Assembly: GCF_003003255.1 (NCBI RefSeq)
Contig: NZ_PVTD01000002.1
Coordinates: forward strand, 248,001 to 312,000
DNA: 64,000 nucleotides
Origin: Aliiruegeria haliotis
GTDB taxonomy: Bacteria; Pseudomonadota; Alphaproteobacteria; Rhodobacterales; Rhodobacteraceae
Reading direction: 5' to 3'
A model generated the notes under the pieces. That model did no database searches and was not told where the DNA came from. It saw only the letters and a program-made list of their open reading frames with translations. Shown piece by piece: positions 43,816-51,866 of this stretch (the first letter of the stretch is position 1; each line of letters begins with the position of its first letter). Made by a program: the position numbers and the translations under genes.

Positions 43816-44013
43816 ATGAAACCTCTCGACCTTCTGAACAGATTTCGAAACGACGAGAATGGTGCTGTGACCGTCGACTGGGTGGTCCTGACCGCGGCTC
43901 TGGTCGGCTTGGGAATTGCGGTTCTGAGCGCCGTCGAAACCGGGGTCGAAAGCGTTACCAACGAGATCACCACCGAGCTATCGCGGGATCGCGTGAAAAC
44001 CACCTTCGACTGA
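43816..44013 (+). CDS. Flp-type pilin 4
   Basis: 65 aa with leader MKPLDLLNRFRNDENG, the same G-AVTVDW site and helix AALVGLGIAVLSAVETGVES, ending VKTTFD. It is more diverged from pilins 1-3, and its upstream region is also the least conserved. The leader before the ATG reads TTTGTGGAGTGAAATC, with a weaker ribosome binding site (GGAG), so it may be made at a lower level. The frame is open further upstream, but the length and paralogues fix the start. Confidence 0.9.
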   Translation: MKPLDLLNRFRNDENGAVTVDWVVLTAALVGLGIAVLSAVETGVESVTNEITTELSRDRVKTTFD

Positions 44014-44039
44014 TATCCATTGCATCTGACGGATCGACA

Positions 44040-44063
44040 GGCCGCGCCCCAGTGGGCGTGGCC
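44040..44063 (+). terminator. flp4 terminator hairpin
   Basis: GGCCGCGCCC/GGGCGTGGCC stem with one G-U pair and loop CAGT, followed by CTTTGTTT. Confidence 0.75.
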
Positions 44064-44151
44064 CTTTGTTTCCAGATCCTGCCTGTGCGCCGCCCATTCA
44101 GGTCCATTGTCCATCCAAGGTGGCCAACTATTGCAAAAAGGAACCTAACAC

Positions 44152-44165
44152 GCCCAAATCTCGCC
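44152..44165 (+). promoter_or_regulatory. flp upstream box, copy 5
   Basis: GCCCAAATCTCGCC, ending 118 nt before the flp5 start. AAAAAGG-AAC precedes it as in flp1, and TAATCC follows as a -10-like element. Confidence 0.6.
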
Positions 44166-44282
44166 CCGTTTTAAGGTTTTTCTAATCCTCGACCAAACCG
44201 GGATAGGGCCATATGTGGGGCCGGCTCATACTACTCCGTCGAGGTTGACGCCAATGTGCTAAATCCTTTCTGGAGGGAAAAA

Positions 44283-44480
44283 GTGAAAATGTACGACCTT
44301 ATCAAGACTTTTCGTGACGACGAGGACGGTGCCGTGACCGTTGACTGGGTCGTGCTCACCGCCGCGCTCGTGGGCCTGGCCATCGCGCTCATGGCGGCTG
44401 TTGCCGGCGGCGTTGACACGGCGACTAACGAGATCACGACCGAAATGGACGCGTTCGCAGTGAAGACGACTTTCAACTAG
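44283..44480 (+). CDS. Flp-type pilin 5
   Basis: 65 aa from a GTG start (VKMYDLIKTF), chosen because it gives exactly the same length and leader shape as the other four and has GGAGGG 7-8 bp upstream. The cleavage site is G-AVTVDW. The tail differs most (ATNEITTEMDAFAVKTTFN), and the helix is Ala-rich (VGLAIALMAAVAGG). The GTG start and different tail suggest a minor or specialised pilin (inference). Confidence 0.9.
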   Translation: MKMYDLIKTFRDDEDGAVTVDWVVLTAALVGLAIALMAAVAGGVDTATNEITTEMDAFAVKTTFN

Positions 44481-44505
44481 TCGTGGCGCCAACTCACCCG
44501 GCCAA

Positions 44506-44536
44506 GGCCGCGTCCTAACGGGCGCGGCCCTTTTCT
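44506..44536 (+). terminator. flp5 terminator hairpin
   Basis: GGCCGCGTCC/GGGCGCGGCC stem (44506-44515 with 44520-44529, one U-G pair) and loop TAAC, followed by CTTTTCTT, the clearest T-run in the array. Confidence 0.8.
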
Positions 44537-44714
44537 TGGGCCCGTCCGGGGCCAAGACACGACGATCCCGGCACCGTTGCCCCGATCGCCGGTGGGTGTC
44601 GAAAGATGCCCGGATCCCGCTGTTCTCTGGCCGCATTCGGCGTACAGACTGGTTGCGTGGCCCATAGGGGTCCTGTTTGAAAGTGCGCCGCACATTGCGG
44701 CAAAGGGTGGTAAA

Positions 44715-44897
44715 ATGTGTTTCGTTTTGCGAAGTTTCATCCAGAAGGACGATGGTGCCATTTCGTCCGACTGGGTCATTTTGGGGGTTGGAATTCTCAT
44801 GTTCGCCGCTGGCGCGGCAAGCGTGATCCTGACCGGCGGCAGCACCATGTCGCTCGACACTCGGGTCGCCATGGAAGGTGCGTCCATTGGCGGCTGA
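44715..44897 (+). CDS. Divergent Flp-like pilin 6
   Basis: 60 aa. A short leader (MCFVLRSFIQKDDG), then G-AISSDWVILGVGILMFAAG, keeps the cleavage Gly and the Asp-Trp pair, but the rest of the helix and the tail (TGGSTMSLDTRVAMEGASIGG) are unlike pilins 1-5. It stands between the flp array and cpaB, and lacks the shared upstream box and hairpin terminator. AAAGGGTGG precedes the ATG. It may be a minor or priming pilin; TadE/TadF-type pseudopilins are longer. Confidence 0.82.
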   Translation: MCFVLRSFIQKDDGAISSDWVILGVGILMFAAGAASVILTGGSTMSLDTRVAMEGASIGG

Positions 44898-44932
44898 TCG
44901 GCCACATGACGGGCGGGGCTTGATCTTCGTTC

Positions 44933-44952
44933 ACCTCTTCTAGAGGTTTCTC
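44933..44952 (+). terminator. Weak hairpin with T-run before cpaB
   Basis: ACCTC (44933-44937) pairs with GAGGT (44943-44947), followed by TTCTC. Only 5 bp of stem. Confidence 0.35.
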
Positions 44953-44966
44953 GCCCAAGTCATGGG
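44953..44966 (+). promoter_or_regulatory. Possible flp-type box before cpaB
   Basis: GCCCAAGTCATGGG resembles the flp upstream box (compare GCCCAAATCATGCC before flp3). It ends 100 nt before the cpaB start, somewhat closer than in the flp genes. Confidence 0.4.
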
Positions 44967-45065
44967 GGTGCCAAGGTTCCGCCGCAATTGCCCCGCACAA
45001 TCGAAACAGAGTCGCCACAGCCGCGCTTTGTTGCCCTGTGGGAAAGAATAGAGAAAGGACATGAC

Positions 45066-45920
45066 ATGCGAATGGTATTTGCCCTCGTCCTGATCGCTGG
45101 AGTCGGTCTGGCCGGGTTTGCCGTTTACATGGCGCAAGGCTTCATGTCGCAGATGAGTGCCGAGCGCGATGCGCTCCTCGCGGCCCAAGCTGCCGCCCCG
45201 CCCATGGTCGACGTCGTTGTGCTGAAATCCGACAAGACCTACGGCCAGCTCCTCACCAAGGAAGACGTTAGGTGGGCTCGCATGCAGGAAGACAGCCTGC
45301 CGGAAGGCGCGTTCACCGAAGCCGACAAGGAGAAGCTGTTCCCGGAGAACGGCGATCTCCGCTATGTCATCACCGCCATGCGGAAGTTCGAACCGATCCT
45401 GGCCCACAAGGTCACGGAACCGGGCGAAGATGCCGGAATCACCTCGCGACTCGCCAAGGGCAAGCGCGCGTTTGCAATCCGGGTCGATGTGTCCTCCGGC
45501 GTTTCGGGGTTCCTGCGGCCGGGCGACCGCGTGGATATCTACTGGACCGGATCGCCGAGCAACCTCTCCGAAGTGGCGGGGGATCTGACGAAGCTCATCG
45601 AAAGCAGCGTGAAGCTGATCGCGGTCGACCAGATCGCCGACACCGGCCGGACATCGCCGGTCATCGCGCGCACCGTGACGGTCGAGGCCTCCCCGCAGCA
45701 GGTCGCTGCACTGGCGCAGGCACAATCCTCAGGCCGGTTGTCACTGTCGCTGGTCGGTGCCGAGGACGATACCGTGGCGGAGGTCAGCCAGGTCGACCAG
45801 CGTGCGCTGCTCGGCATCATCGAACAGGCTCCGGTCGTGATCGAGCAGGAACGCATCTGCACCACGAAGATCCGCCGCGGCGCCGAAGTCATCGAGCAGG
45901 AGATCCCCTGCACGAACTGA
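45066..45920 (+). CDS. cpaB: Tad pilus assembly protein CpaB/RcpC
   Basis: 284 aa. An N-terminal membrane anchor (MRMVFALVLIAGVGLAGFAVYMA) is followed by a SAF domain (about 45-105) and the CpaB/RcpC C-terminal region (SGVSGFLRPGDRVDIYWTG). CpaB sits in the periplasm and works with the secretin. The two Cys in ICTTKIRRGAEVIEQEIPC near the end could form a disulfide. The start ATG has AAAGGA about 8 bp upstream. A strong hairpin follows the gene. Confidence 0.94.
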   Translation: MRMVFALVLIAGVGLAGFAVYMAQGFMSQMSAERDALLAAQAAAPPMVDVVVLKSDKTYGQLLTKEDVRWARMQEDSLPEGAFTEADKEKLFPENGDLRYVITAMRKFEPILAHKVTEPGEDAGITSRLAKGKRAFAIRVDVSSGVSGFLRPGDRVDIYWTGSPSNLSEVAGDLTKLIESSVKLIAVDQIADTGRTSPVIARTVTVEASPQQVAALAQAQSSGRLSLSLVGAEDDTVAEVSQVDQRALLGIIEQAPVVIEQERICTTKIRRGAEVIEQEIPCTN

Positions 45921-46117
45921 CCGCCCTACGAAAAGCCTTTCAAAACAACACGATCCCAATTCACGAACCCGCTGCAGTCCCCGACTGTTGCGGGTTCACT
46001 ACATAAGAATCGCTCCACAACATGTTGATTCTTGCAATAAAACGCGTTTGCGGGCACTCTTCGGACAGATGCGGGCAAAGACCCGCCGTAAATCTGTGAT
46101 CGAGAGGCAGGGTCACC
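45921..46117. promoter_or_regulatory. cpaB-cpaC gap with terminator and palindrome
   Basis: After the hairpin at 45965-45997, a perfect 10-bp palindrome CAACATGTTG lies at 46018-46027, 91 nt before the cpaC start. It may be an operator of a separate cpaC promoter; no protein can be assigned. Confidence 0.4.
45965..45997 (+). terminator. Strong hairpin after cpaB
   Basis: GAACCCGC (45965-45972) pairs with GCGGGTTC (45990-45997), and the interior CAGTC/GACTG also pairs. It has a 13-bp stem with one 2x2 internal loop and a CCC loop. Confidence 0.65.
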
Positions 46118-47521
46118 ATGACAGTCAAGTCGCTTGTGCGAGCGGGTCTTTTGGGCCTTGCGATTGCCAGTACTACCTACGTTCCCTACGCCGCCGCCGA
46201 AACACTGAGGGTGTCTGGAGGGACAGTGCAGCGGGCGCTCAAAGTGCCCATGAATCGCGCGGTTGTTGTCGAAGCCGACACACCCTTCGCGGAACTATCC
46301 ATTGCAAATCCGGGGATTGCCGACATCTCGACCTTGTCGGAGTCCTCGATTTACGTGCTCGGCAAGGCGCCGGGCCGGACCACTCTGACGCTGTTGGCGC
46401 CAGACGGGTCGCTCATCACCAATGTCGAGGTGCAGGTCACCGCCGATGTCGGCGAGTTGAAGGAGCGTCTGCGCGAGGTTCTTCCCGGCGAATCCATCGA
46501 GGTCCGCCCGGCAAATGACGGCATCGTCCTGTCGGGCACCGTTTCCAGCGCGATGGCGCTGGACCGGGCCATGGACCTTGCCAACCGCTACGCCCCCGAC
46601 CGGGTGTCCAACCTGATGATGGTCGGCGGCACGCAGCAGGTCATGATGAAGGTTCGCTTCGCTGAAATGAGCCGATCGGTGAAGAAGTCGCTTGGCCTCT
46701 CCGCCGCGTTGCAAGGTACCAGCGACAACGGGTCGATCGGGTTCCAGGGTGGAACCGGTGGCTTCCTGAACAACAATGACGGCACCGCAACGCTGAATTC
46801 CGAATCGCAGGGCGCGTTCCAGATCGGCTTCGGCTACGGCGACGTCGAGTTTGCGGTTCTGATCGAAGCCCTTGAATCCAAGGGATTTGTTCGCACCCTC
46901 GCCGAACCCAACCTGACTTCGCTGTCGGGTCAGGAAGCCAGCTTCCTCGCCGGCGGAGAATACCCGGTGCCGGTCCGCGACGACGACGGCAACGTGTCGG
47001 TGACCTTCAAGCCCTTCGGTATCGTGCTCAACATGATCCCGCGGGTGATCGGCGAAAACATCAACCTGTCGCTGGTGGCGGAAGTCAGCCAGATCGACAG
47101 CTCGATCGGCATCACCGACGCGGGCTTCAGCATCTCCGGCTTCTCGACCCGCAAGACGGAGAGCACGGTCGAGATGCGGGACGGCGAGAGCTTCGCCATC
47201 GCCGGCCTGCTTCAGGACGACTTTGTCGACGCCAGCGCACAGGTGCCCTGGCTGGGGGATGTGCCGGTCCTTGGCTCGCTCTTCCGCAGCGCCGACTACC
47301 AGCGTGACCAATCCGAACTGGTGATCATCGTCTCGGCCCACCTGGTGACCCCGACACGCGGCGACGCCCTCGCGCTGCCGACCGATCGGGTTCGTCCGCC
47401 GACCGAGAATCAGCTGTTCATGCGCGGCGTGACTGCGGTGACCAACCGTCCGGTGACCGGTGGCGCAGGCGAAGTCGCCCGGCAGGACTTCACCGGGTCC
47501 TACGGCTACGTGATGGAGTGA
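46118..47521 (+). CDS. cpaC: Tad secretin CpaC/RcpA
   Basis: 467 aa. A signal peptide (LLGLAIASTTYVPYAAAE) is followed by the N-terminal pilus-assembly domain (about 28-100), with LGKAPGRTTLTLL, a BON-like middle, and the secretin domain (about 245-415), with LAEPNLTSLSGQEASFLAGGE and 'IPRVIGENINLSL'. It forms the outer-membrane channel for the Flp pilus. The stop overlaps a GTG of the next gene's leader region. It probably has its own promoter behind the cpaB hairpin. Confidence 0.96.
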   Translation: MTVKSLVRAGLLGLAIASTTYVPYAAAETLRVSGGTVQRALKVPMNRAVVVEADTPFAELSIANPGIADISTLSESSIYVLGKAPGRTTLTLLAPDGSLITNVEVQVTADVGELKERLREVLPGESIEVRPANDGIVLSGTVSSAMALDRAMDLANRYAPDRVSNLMMVGGTQQVMMKVRFAEMSRSVKKSLGLSAALQGTSDNGSIGFQGGTGGFLNNNDGTATLNSESQGAFQIGFGYGDVEFAVLIEALESKGFVRTLAEPNLTSLSGQEASFLAGGEYPVPVRDDDGNVSVTFKPFGIVLNMIPRVIGENINLSLVAEVSQIDSSIGITDAGFSISGFSTRKTESTVEMRDGESFAIAGLLQDDFVDASAQVPWLGDVPVLGSLFRSADYQRDQSELVIIVSAHLVTPTRGDALALPTDRVRPPTENQLFMRGVTAVTNRPVTGGAGEVARQDFTGSYGYVME

Positions 47522-47526
47522 GAGAG

Positions 47527-47847
47527 ATGAAACAGACCTTCACCATTCTCGCTTTCGCGACCATCACCAGCCTTGCCGGCTGCGGCAGCTACTGGAACGA
47601 GGAGGCAGGCGCCTCTCTCGACCAGGGCGAGTTCGGCAATGCCACGATGAACAACCAGCTGGCGCATACCTGCCGGAAGGTCACCCCGGCAAACCTGTCG
47701 AAATACGGCAACCCGATCTCCGCCGGATGCCCGGGCAGGGTGCAGGATGGCAAATATGCCCTCTTCGCCTACCAGGAGACGGTCGAAAGCGCGACCTTCA
47801 CCTCCGAGATCACCGGAGAATCGGTCACAGAGGGCGTTACGGAGTAA
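47527..47847 (+). CDS. Small lipoprotein in the tad locus
   Basis: 106 aa. Lipobox LAGC (…ITSLAGCGSYWNEE) makes it an outer- or inner-membrane lipoprotein. The mature part has two further Cys (HTCRKV, AGCPGR) that may form a disulfide. It takes the place between cpaC and cpaE where CpaD or an OmpA-like protein stands in other tad loci, but it is much shorter than CpaD and shares no motif I can see. I chose the ATG 6 bp after the cpaC stop, with GGAGTGAGAGAG before it. It may be a secretin pilotin or partner (inference). Confidence 0.82.
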   Translation: MKQTFTILAFATITSLAGCGSYWNEEAGASLDQGEFGNATMNNQLAHTCRKVTPANLSKYGNPISAGCPGRVQDGKYALFAYQETVESATFTSEITGESVTEGVTE

Positions 47848-48161
47848 CTATACTCCGAAAAACGCGAGCCTTTTCAATGGCGCCCCCGTTTCGGTGGGCG
47901 CCATTAACCATTTGAGAGACCTCGGATTCACTTTCTACGCATCGGAAACAGAAAGCCCTATCCCGGCGAACCGAGCCCGGATACCGCACAATTTCGATAA
48001 TCTGGCCCCATTTTCGCCCGGTTTCCCGATCAGACAGGATCAAAGGATTAGTGCGGGCAAAATGTGCGCGCGAAAGGCAAGAACCAGCATACGCAGGCAC
48101 TGGGCTGGATCCCGGCCTTGCGCCGAGCCGGCCAAGCCATCTGTTGAAGGACGAGAATACC
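47848..48161. other. 314-bp gap before cpaE
   Basis: No gene. It holds a strong hairpin (47876-47905), a sequence like the flp box (GCCCCATTTTCGCC, 48005-48018, 144 nt before cpaE) and the cpaE ribosome binding site GAAGGACGAG. Confidence 0.5.
47876..47905 (+). terminator. Strong hairpin after the tad lipoprotein
   Basis: Perfect 10-bp stem AATGGCGCCC/GGGCGCCATT; the loop can close further by CCG/CGG. It probably separates the cpaC unit from the cpaE unit. Confidence 0.65.
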
Positions 48162-49412
48162 ATGGCAAGCAGTATTGCATTGACCCCCGAGCCCGCGCCC
48201 GTCGCAGCGTGCACGGTCAGCCGTGACGTGCAGAATTTCGACCTTCTGATCGAGGACATGGAAACCGAACTGGGTGAGAGCTGGGGGGACCTGAGCTTCA
48301 CCGACGCCTTGGCCTTCCTCGACCAGCCAGACGCCAACGCATTGGAATTCCTTGCAATTGCGATGGACAATCAGGACGAGGATGAGTTGATCCTGATTGG
48401 TGACCTGATCGCGGCGGCGCGTGAAAAGGGCATCAAGGCGATTCTGATCGCCGAAGACGTGAGCCCCGGGGTCTTGCACCAGTTGCTGCGCACCGGCGCA
48501 AACGACTTCCTGCCCTACCCGCTTCCCGAAGGTGCGCTGCACGAGGCGATCGAACGCATCCGTGCCCCGGAACCCGAACCTGTCACGAAGCCGATGGAGA
48601 GCGGACCCGCTACCGCGACCGGTGACAGCGGCGAGCACGATGGGGCGATTCTCTCCGTGCACGGCCTGGCAGGCGGGGTTGGCGCAACGACCTTCGCCGT
48701 GAACCTGGCCTGGGAACTCGCAACCAAGGAGAAGAAGGACGGCCCGCGGGTATGTCTGATGGATCTGGATCTTCAGACCGGCTCCACGTCGACCTACCTC
48801 GACCTGCCGCGCCGGGATATCATTTCGGAGATGCTGTCTGACACCTCCTCCATGGACAACGACAGTTTCATGCAGGCCCTGCAGACCTACAACGACAGGC
48901 TGCATGTCTTCACCGCGCCTGCCGAGATGCTGCCGCTCGACCTGATCACGCCCGATGATATCGCGGTGCTGATCGACATTGCCCGATCCAATTTCGACGT
49001 TGTGGTGATCGACCTTCCAAAGACCCTGGTTTCCTGGACAGAGACGGTCCTGCATGCGTCGCATGTCTACTTCGCGCTGATGGAGCTCGACATGCGCTCC
49101 GCCCAGAACGCGTTGCGCTTCGTGCGCCTGCTCAAGAGCGAGGACCTGCCCTACGAGAAACTGCGTTTCGCGCTCAATCGCGCGCCGCGGTTCACCGATC
49201 TGCAAGGCAAGGGGCGGGTTAAGCGGATGGCTGAAAGCCTCGACATCGATATCGAACTGATGCTGCCCGATGGCCAACGCCAGGTGACGCAGGCCTGCGA
49301 CCACGGGTTGCCGCTGTCGGAATCCGCGGCGAAGAACCCGTTGCGCAAGGAGATCGCCAAACTCGCAGCGTCCCTGCACGACTTGATTTCCAGTGAGGTC
49401 GAAACCGGCTGA
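48162..49412 (+). CDS. cpaE: Tad pilus localisation ATPase CpaE/TadZ
   Basis: 416 aa. A receiver-like N-terminal domain (about 20-145, with LIGDLIAAAREKGIKAILIAED) is followed by a ParA/MinD-type ATPase domain. Its P-loop reads HGLAGGVGATTFAVNLAWEL (about 168-187) and lacks the Lys residues of a normal deviant Walker A motif, as often seen in CpaE. 'VCLMDLDLQTGS' follows. CpaE places the Tad machine at the pole. The start is the ATG with GAAGGACGAG upstream. It is the first gene of the cpaE-cpaF-tadB-tadC operon. Confidence 0.94.
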   Translation: MASSIALTPEPAPVAACTVSRDVQNFDLLIEDMETELGESWGDLSFTDALAFLDQPDANALEFLAIAMDNQDEDELILIGDLIAAAREKGIKAILIAEDVSPGVLHQLLRTGANDFLPYPLPEGALHEAIERIRAPEPEPVTKPMESGPATATGDSGEHDGAILSVHGLAGGVGATTFAVNLAWELATKEKKDGPRVCLMDLDLQTGSTSTYLDLPRRDIISEMLSDTSSMDNDSFMQALQTYNDRLHVFTAPAEMLPLDLITPDDIAVLIDIARSNFDVVVIDLPKTLVSWTETVLHASHVYFALMELDMRSAQNALRFVRLLKSEDLPYEKLRFALNRAPRFTDLQGKGRVKRMAESLDIDIELMLPDGQRQVTQACDHGLPLSESAAKNPLRKEIAKLAASLHDLISSEVETG

Positions 49413-49445
49413 TTTGCCGGCATTGTTACGTAGGAGAGATTGTAC

Positions 49446-50885
49446 ATGTTCTCGCGCTACAAGAAACAGGCACCAGAGGCGGTCCAGGCCGCAAACTCTG
49501 CCCCGCGCGTCGAAGCCGCCCCTGCCGCGCCGGCTCCGCGGACCCAGCGGAAATCCGCGTCCAAGCCAAAGGCGGCGGCGCAGGTCACGCCGATGGACAA
49601 GGAACAGAAGCGCAAGGAGAAGCTCGCCGAAGTCAAAGTCGAGCTGCACAAGGCGCTTCTGGACAACCTGAACCTCGCCGCGCTGGAAACCGCCTCGGAA
49701 CAAGATCTCCGCGCCGAGATTGCCGCCATCGCCGCCGAGAGCCTCGAGGAGATGGCCGTTGTCCTGAACAAGGACGAACGGCTTTCGCTGCACCAGGACC
49801 TCTATGACGAAGTGACCGGCCTCGGCCCGCTCGAACCGCTTCTGAAGGATGACACGGTCAACGATATTCTTGTCAACGGCCCCAAGCAGATCTTCATCGA
49901 ACGCTCCGGCAAGCTCGAAGTTTCCGAGATCACCTTCAAGGATGAACGGCACCTGCTGCGGATCATCGACAAGATCGTTTCCGCCGTGGGACGGCGGGTC
50001 GATGAATCGAACCCCTACGTGGACGCCCGTCTTGCCGACGGGTCGCGTTTCAACGCCATGGTGCCGCCCATCGCGGTGGACGGCTCTCTGGTCTCCATTC
50101 GTAAGTTCAAGAAGGACAAGCTGGGCGTCGATGACCTGGTGAAATTCGGCGCCTTCACCGAGGAGATGGCCGCTTATCTTCAGGCTGCGGTTGCCTGCCG
50201 GCTGAACATCATCGTCTCTGGCGGTACGGGCTCGGGCAAGACAACAACGCTCAACGCGCTGTCGTCCTTCATCGACAATTCGGAACGCATCCTGACCATC
50301 GAGGACACCGCGGAACTCCAGCTCCAGCAGACCCACGTCGGGCGGATGGAAAGCCGGCCTGCCAACGTCGAGGGCAAGGGCAGCGTCTCGCAGCGGGATT
50401 GTCTGAAGAACGCGCTCCGGATGCGCCCCGACCGCATCATCGTCGGCGAGACACGCGGCGAGGAAGTCATCGACATGTTGCAGGCCATGAACACGGGCCA
50501 CGACGGGTCGATGACCACGATCCACGCGAACTCCGCCCGTGATGCGGTGTCCCGTCTTGAGAACATGATCGCAATGGCCGGCATCGAGATGCCGCTGAAG
50601 GCGGTCCGGTCCCAGATCGCTTCGGCCGTGAACCTGATCGTGCAGGCCTCACGCTTGCAGGACGGATCCCGCCGCATGGTCTCTGTCACCGAAATCACTG
50701 GCATGGAAGGCGAAGTCATCTCCATGCAGGAGGTGTTCCGCTACGAACGCCTCGGCCTTCAGAACGACGGCAAGATCATCGGCCGCTTCAACGCTACGGG
50801 CGTGCGGTCTTTCTATTCCGACCGGTTCAAGCAGTGGGGCTACGATCTGCCGGCTTCCATCTACGAACCCATCGTCGCGGAGTAA
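49446..50885 (+). CDS. cpaF: Tad pilus motor ATPase CpaF/TadA
   Basis: 479 aa. An Ala/Lys-rich N-terminal region is followed by a secretion-ATPase core. Walker A SGGTGSGKTTTLNALSS lies at about 258-272, with 'RMRPDRIIVGETRGEEVIDMLQAMNTGHDGSMTTIHAN' split over the Walker B and His boxes (about 326-363). It powers both extension and retraction of the Flp pilus. AGGAGAG lies 7 bp before the ATG of MFSRYKKQ; an in-frame TTG two codons earlier is less likely. Confidence 0.97.
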   Translation: MFSRYKKQAPEAVQAANSAPRVEAAPAAPAPRTQRKSASKPKAAAQVTPMDKEQKRKEKLAEVKVELHKALLDNLNLAALETASEQDLRAEIAAIAAESLEEMAVVLNKDERLSLHQDLYDEVTGLGPLEPLLKDDTVNDILVNGPKQIFIERSGKLEVSEITFKDERHLLRIIDKIVSAVGRRVDESNPYVDARLADGSRFNAMVPPIAVDGSLVSIRKFKKDKLGVDDLVKFGAFTEEMAAYLQAAVACRLNIIVSGGTGSGKTTTLNALSSFIDNSERILTIEDTAELQLQQTHVGRMESRPANVEGKGSVSQRDCLKNALRMRPDRIIVGETRGEEVIDMLQAMNTGHDGSMTTIHANSARDAVSRLENMIAMAGIEMPLKAVRSQIASAVNLIVQASRLQDGSRRMVSVTEITGMEGEVISMQEVFRYERLGLQNDGKIIGRFNATGVRSFYSDRFKQWGYDLPASIYEPIVAE

Positions 50886-50888
50886 GTC

Positions 50889-51857
50889 ATGCAGATTTCC
50901 GCCGAACCTCTCATTTACGGCCTGATCTTCGTCGCTGTTCTCGTGCTCGTCGAGGGCATCTACCTCACCGTCTTCGGCAAGTCGATCAGCCTGAACTCGA
51001 AGGTCAACCGCCGCCTGGACCTGCTCGAAAAGGGCGGCGCCCGGGACGAAGTGCTGGAACAACTCCGCAAGGAGATGTCGCAGCACATGAATGCCAAGGG
51101 CATTCCGCTCTATTCCATCCTTGCCGACAAGGCCCAGAAGGCAAATATCGCCTTTTCGCCATCGCAACTCGTGCTCTTGATGATCGTGTTGGGCGGGGTC
51201 GCCTTCGTCGGTCTGACCGTCGGCACCCAGGCCGGCCTCGCGGTTCGGATCGTGGTATCGATCGGCATGGGCGTGGGCGGTGTCTACGTCTGGGTCAACA
51301 AGAAGGCCAAGAAGCGGCTCGACATGATCGAAGAGCAGCTTCCGGACGCCGTGGAACTGATGGTCCGGAGCCTTCGTGTCGGGCATCCGTTCTCCTCTGC
51401 CGTCAGCATCGTCGCCAAGGAGATCCCCGATCCGCTTGGCTCCGAGTTTGGCATGATCGCCGACGAAAGCGCCTATGGCCGCGAGATCTCCGAAAGCCTC
51501 AAGGCACTGGCCGAGCGCATGGACATGCAGGACCTTCGTTTCCTCGCTGTGGCCGTGACGATCCAGCAGCAATCGGGCGGCAACCTGGCCGAGATCCTGC
51601 ACGGACTGGCGCAGGTGATCCGGGCCCGCTTCAAGCTGTTCCGCCGGGTGAAGGCAATCACGGCCGAGGCCAAGTGGTCCGGCATGTTCCTGTCGGTCTT
51701 TCCGATCCTGGCGCTGATCATGATCAACGTGATCCAGCCCGATTACTATGACGACGTGAAGGAAACGTCGGCGTTCATCCCGGCCTGTCTGGTGGTCGGC
51801 GTGTTCCTGGTCGTGAACGTGATCTTCATGAAGATCATGGTCAACATCAAGGTGTAG
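50889..51857 (+). CDS. tadB: Tad inner-membrane platform protein TadB
   Basis: 322 aa. Membrane helices at both ends and in the middle surround a GspF domain (LPDAVELMVRSLRVGHPFSSAVSIVAKEI, then EISESLKALAERMDMQDLRFLAVAV). It is the platform on which CpaF acts. It starts 3 bp after the cpaF stop. Confidence 0.95.
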   Translation: MQISAEPLIYGLIFVAVLVLVEGIYLTVFGKSISLNSKVNRRLDLLEKGGARDEVLEQLRKEMSQHMNAKGIPLYSILADKAQKANIAFSPSQLVLLMIVLGGVAFVGLTVGTQAGLAVRIVVSIGMGVGGVYVWVNKKAKKRLDMIEEQLPDAVELMVRSLRVGHPFSSAVSIVAKEIPDPLGSEFGMIADESAYGREISESLKALAERMDMQDLRFLAVAVTIQQQSGGNLAEILHGLAQVIRARFKLFRRVKAITAEAKWSGMFLSVFPILALIMINVIQPDYYDDVKETSAFIPACLVVGVFLVVNVIFMKIMVNIKV

Positions 51858-51866
51858 GGGGTAGCA

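Noticed and set aside
42169-44536. Regularly spaced repeats, considered as a CRISPR-like or phase-variation array
   Set aside because: The repeated units are pilin genes with leaders and terminators of about 260-600 bp spacing. There are no short identical repeats with unique spacers and no cas gene.
48048-50525. 825-codon minus-strand frame opposite cpaE and cpaF
   Set aside because: Antisense to two complete Tad ATPases; no own ribosome binding site or domain.
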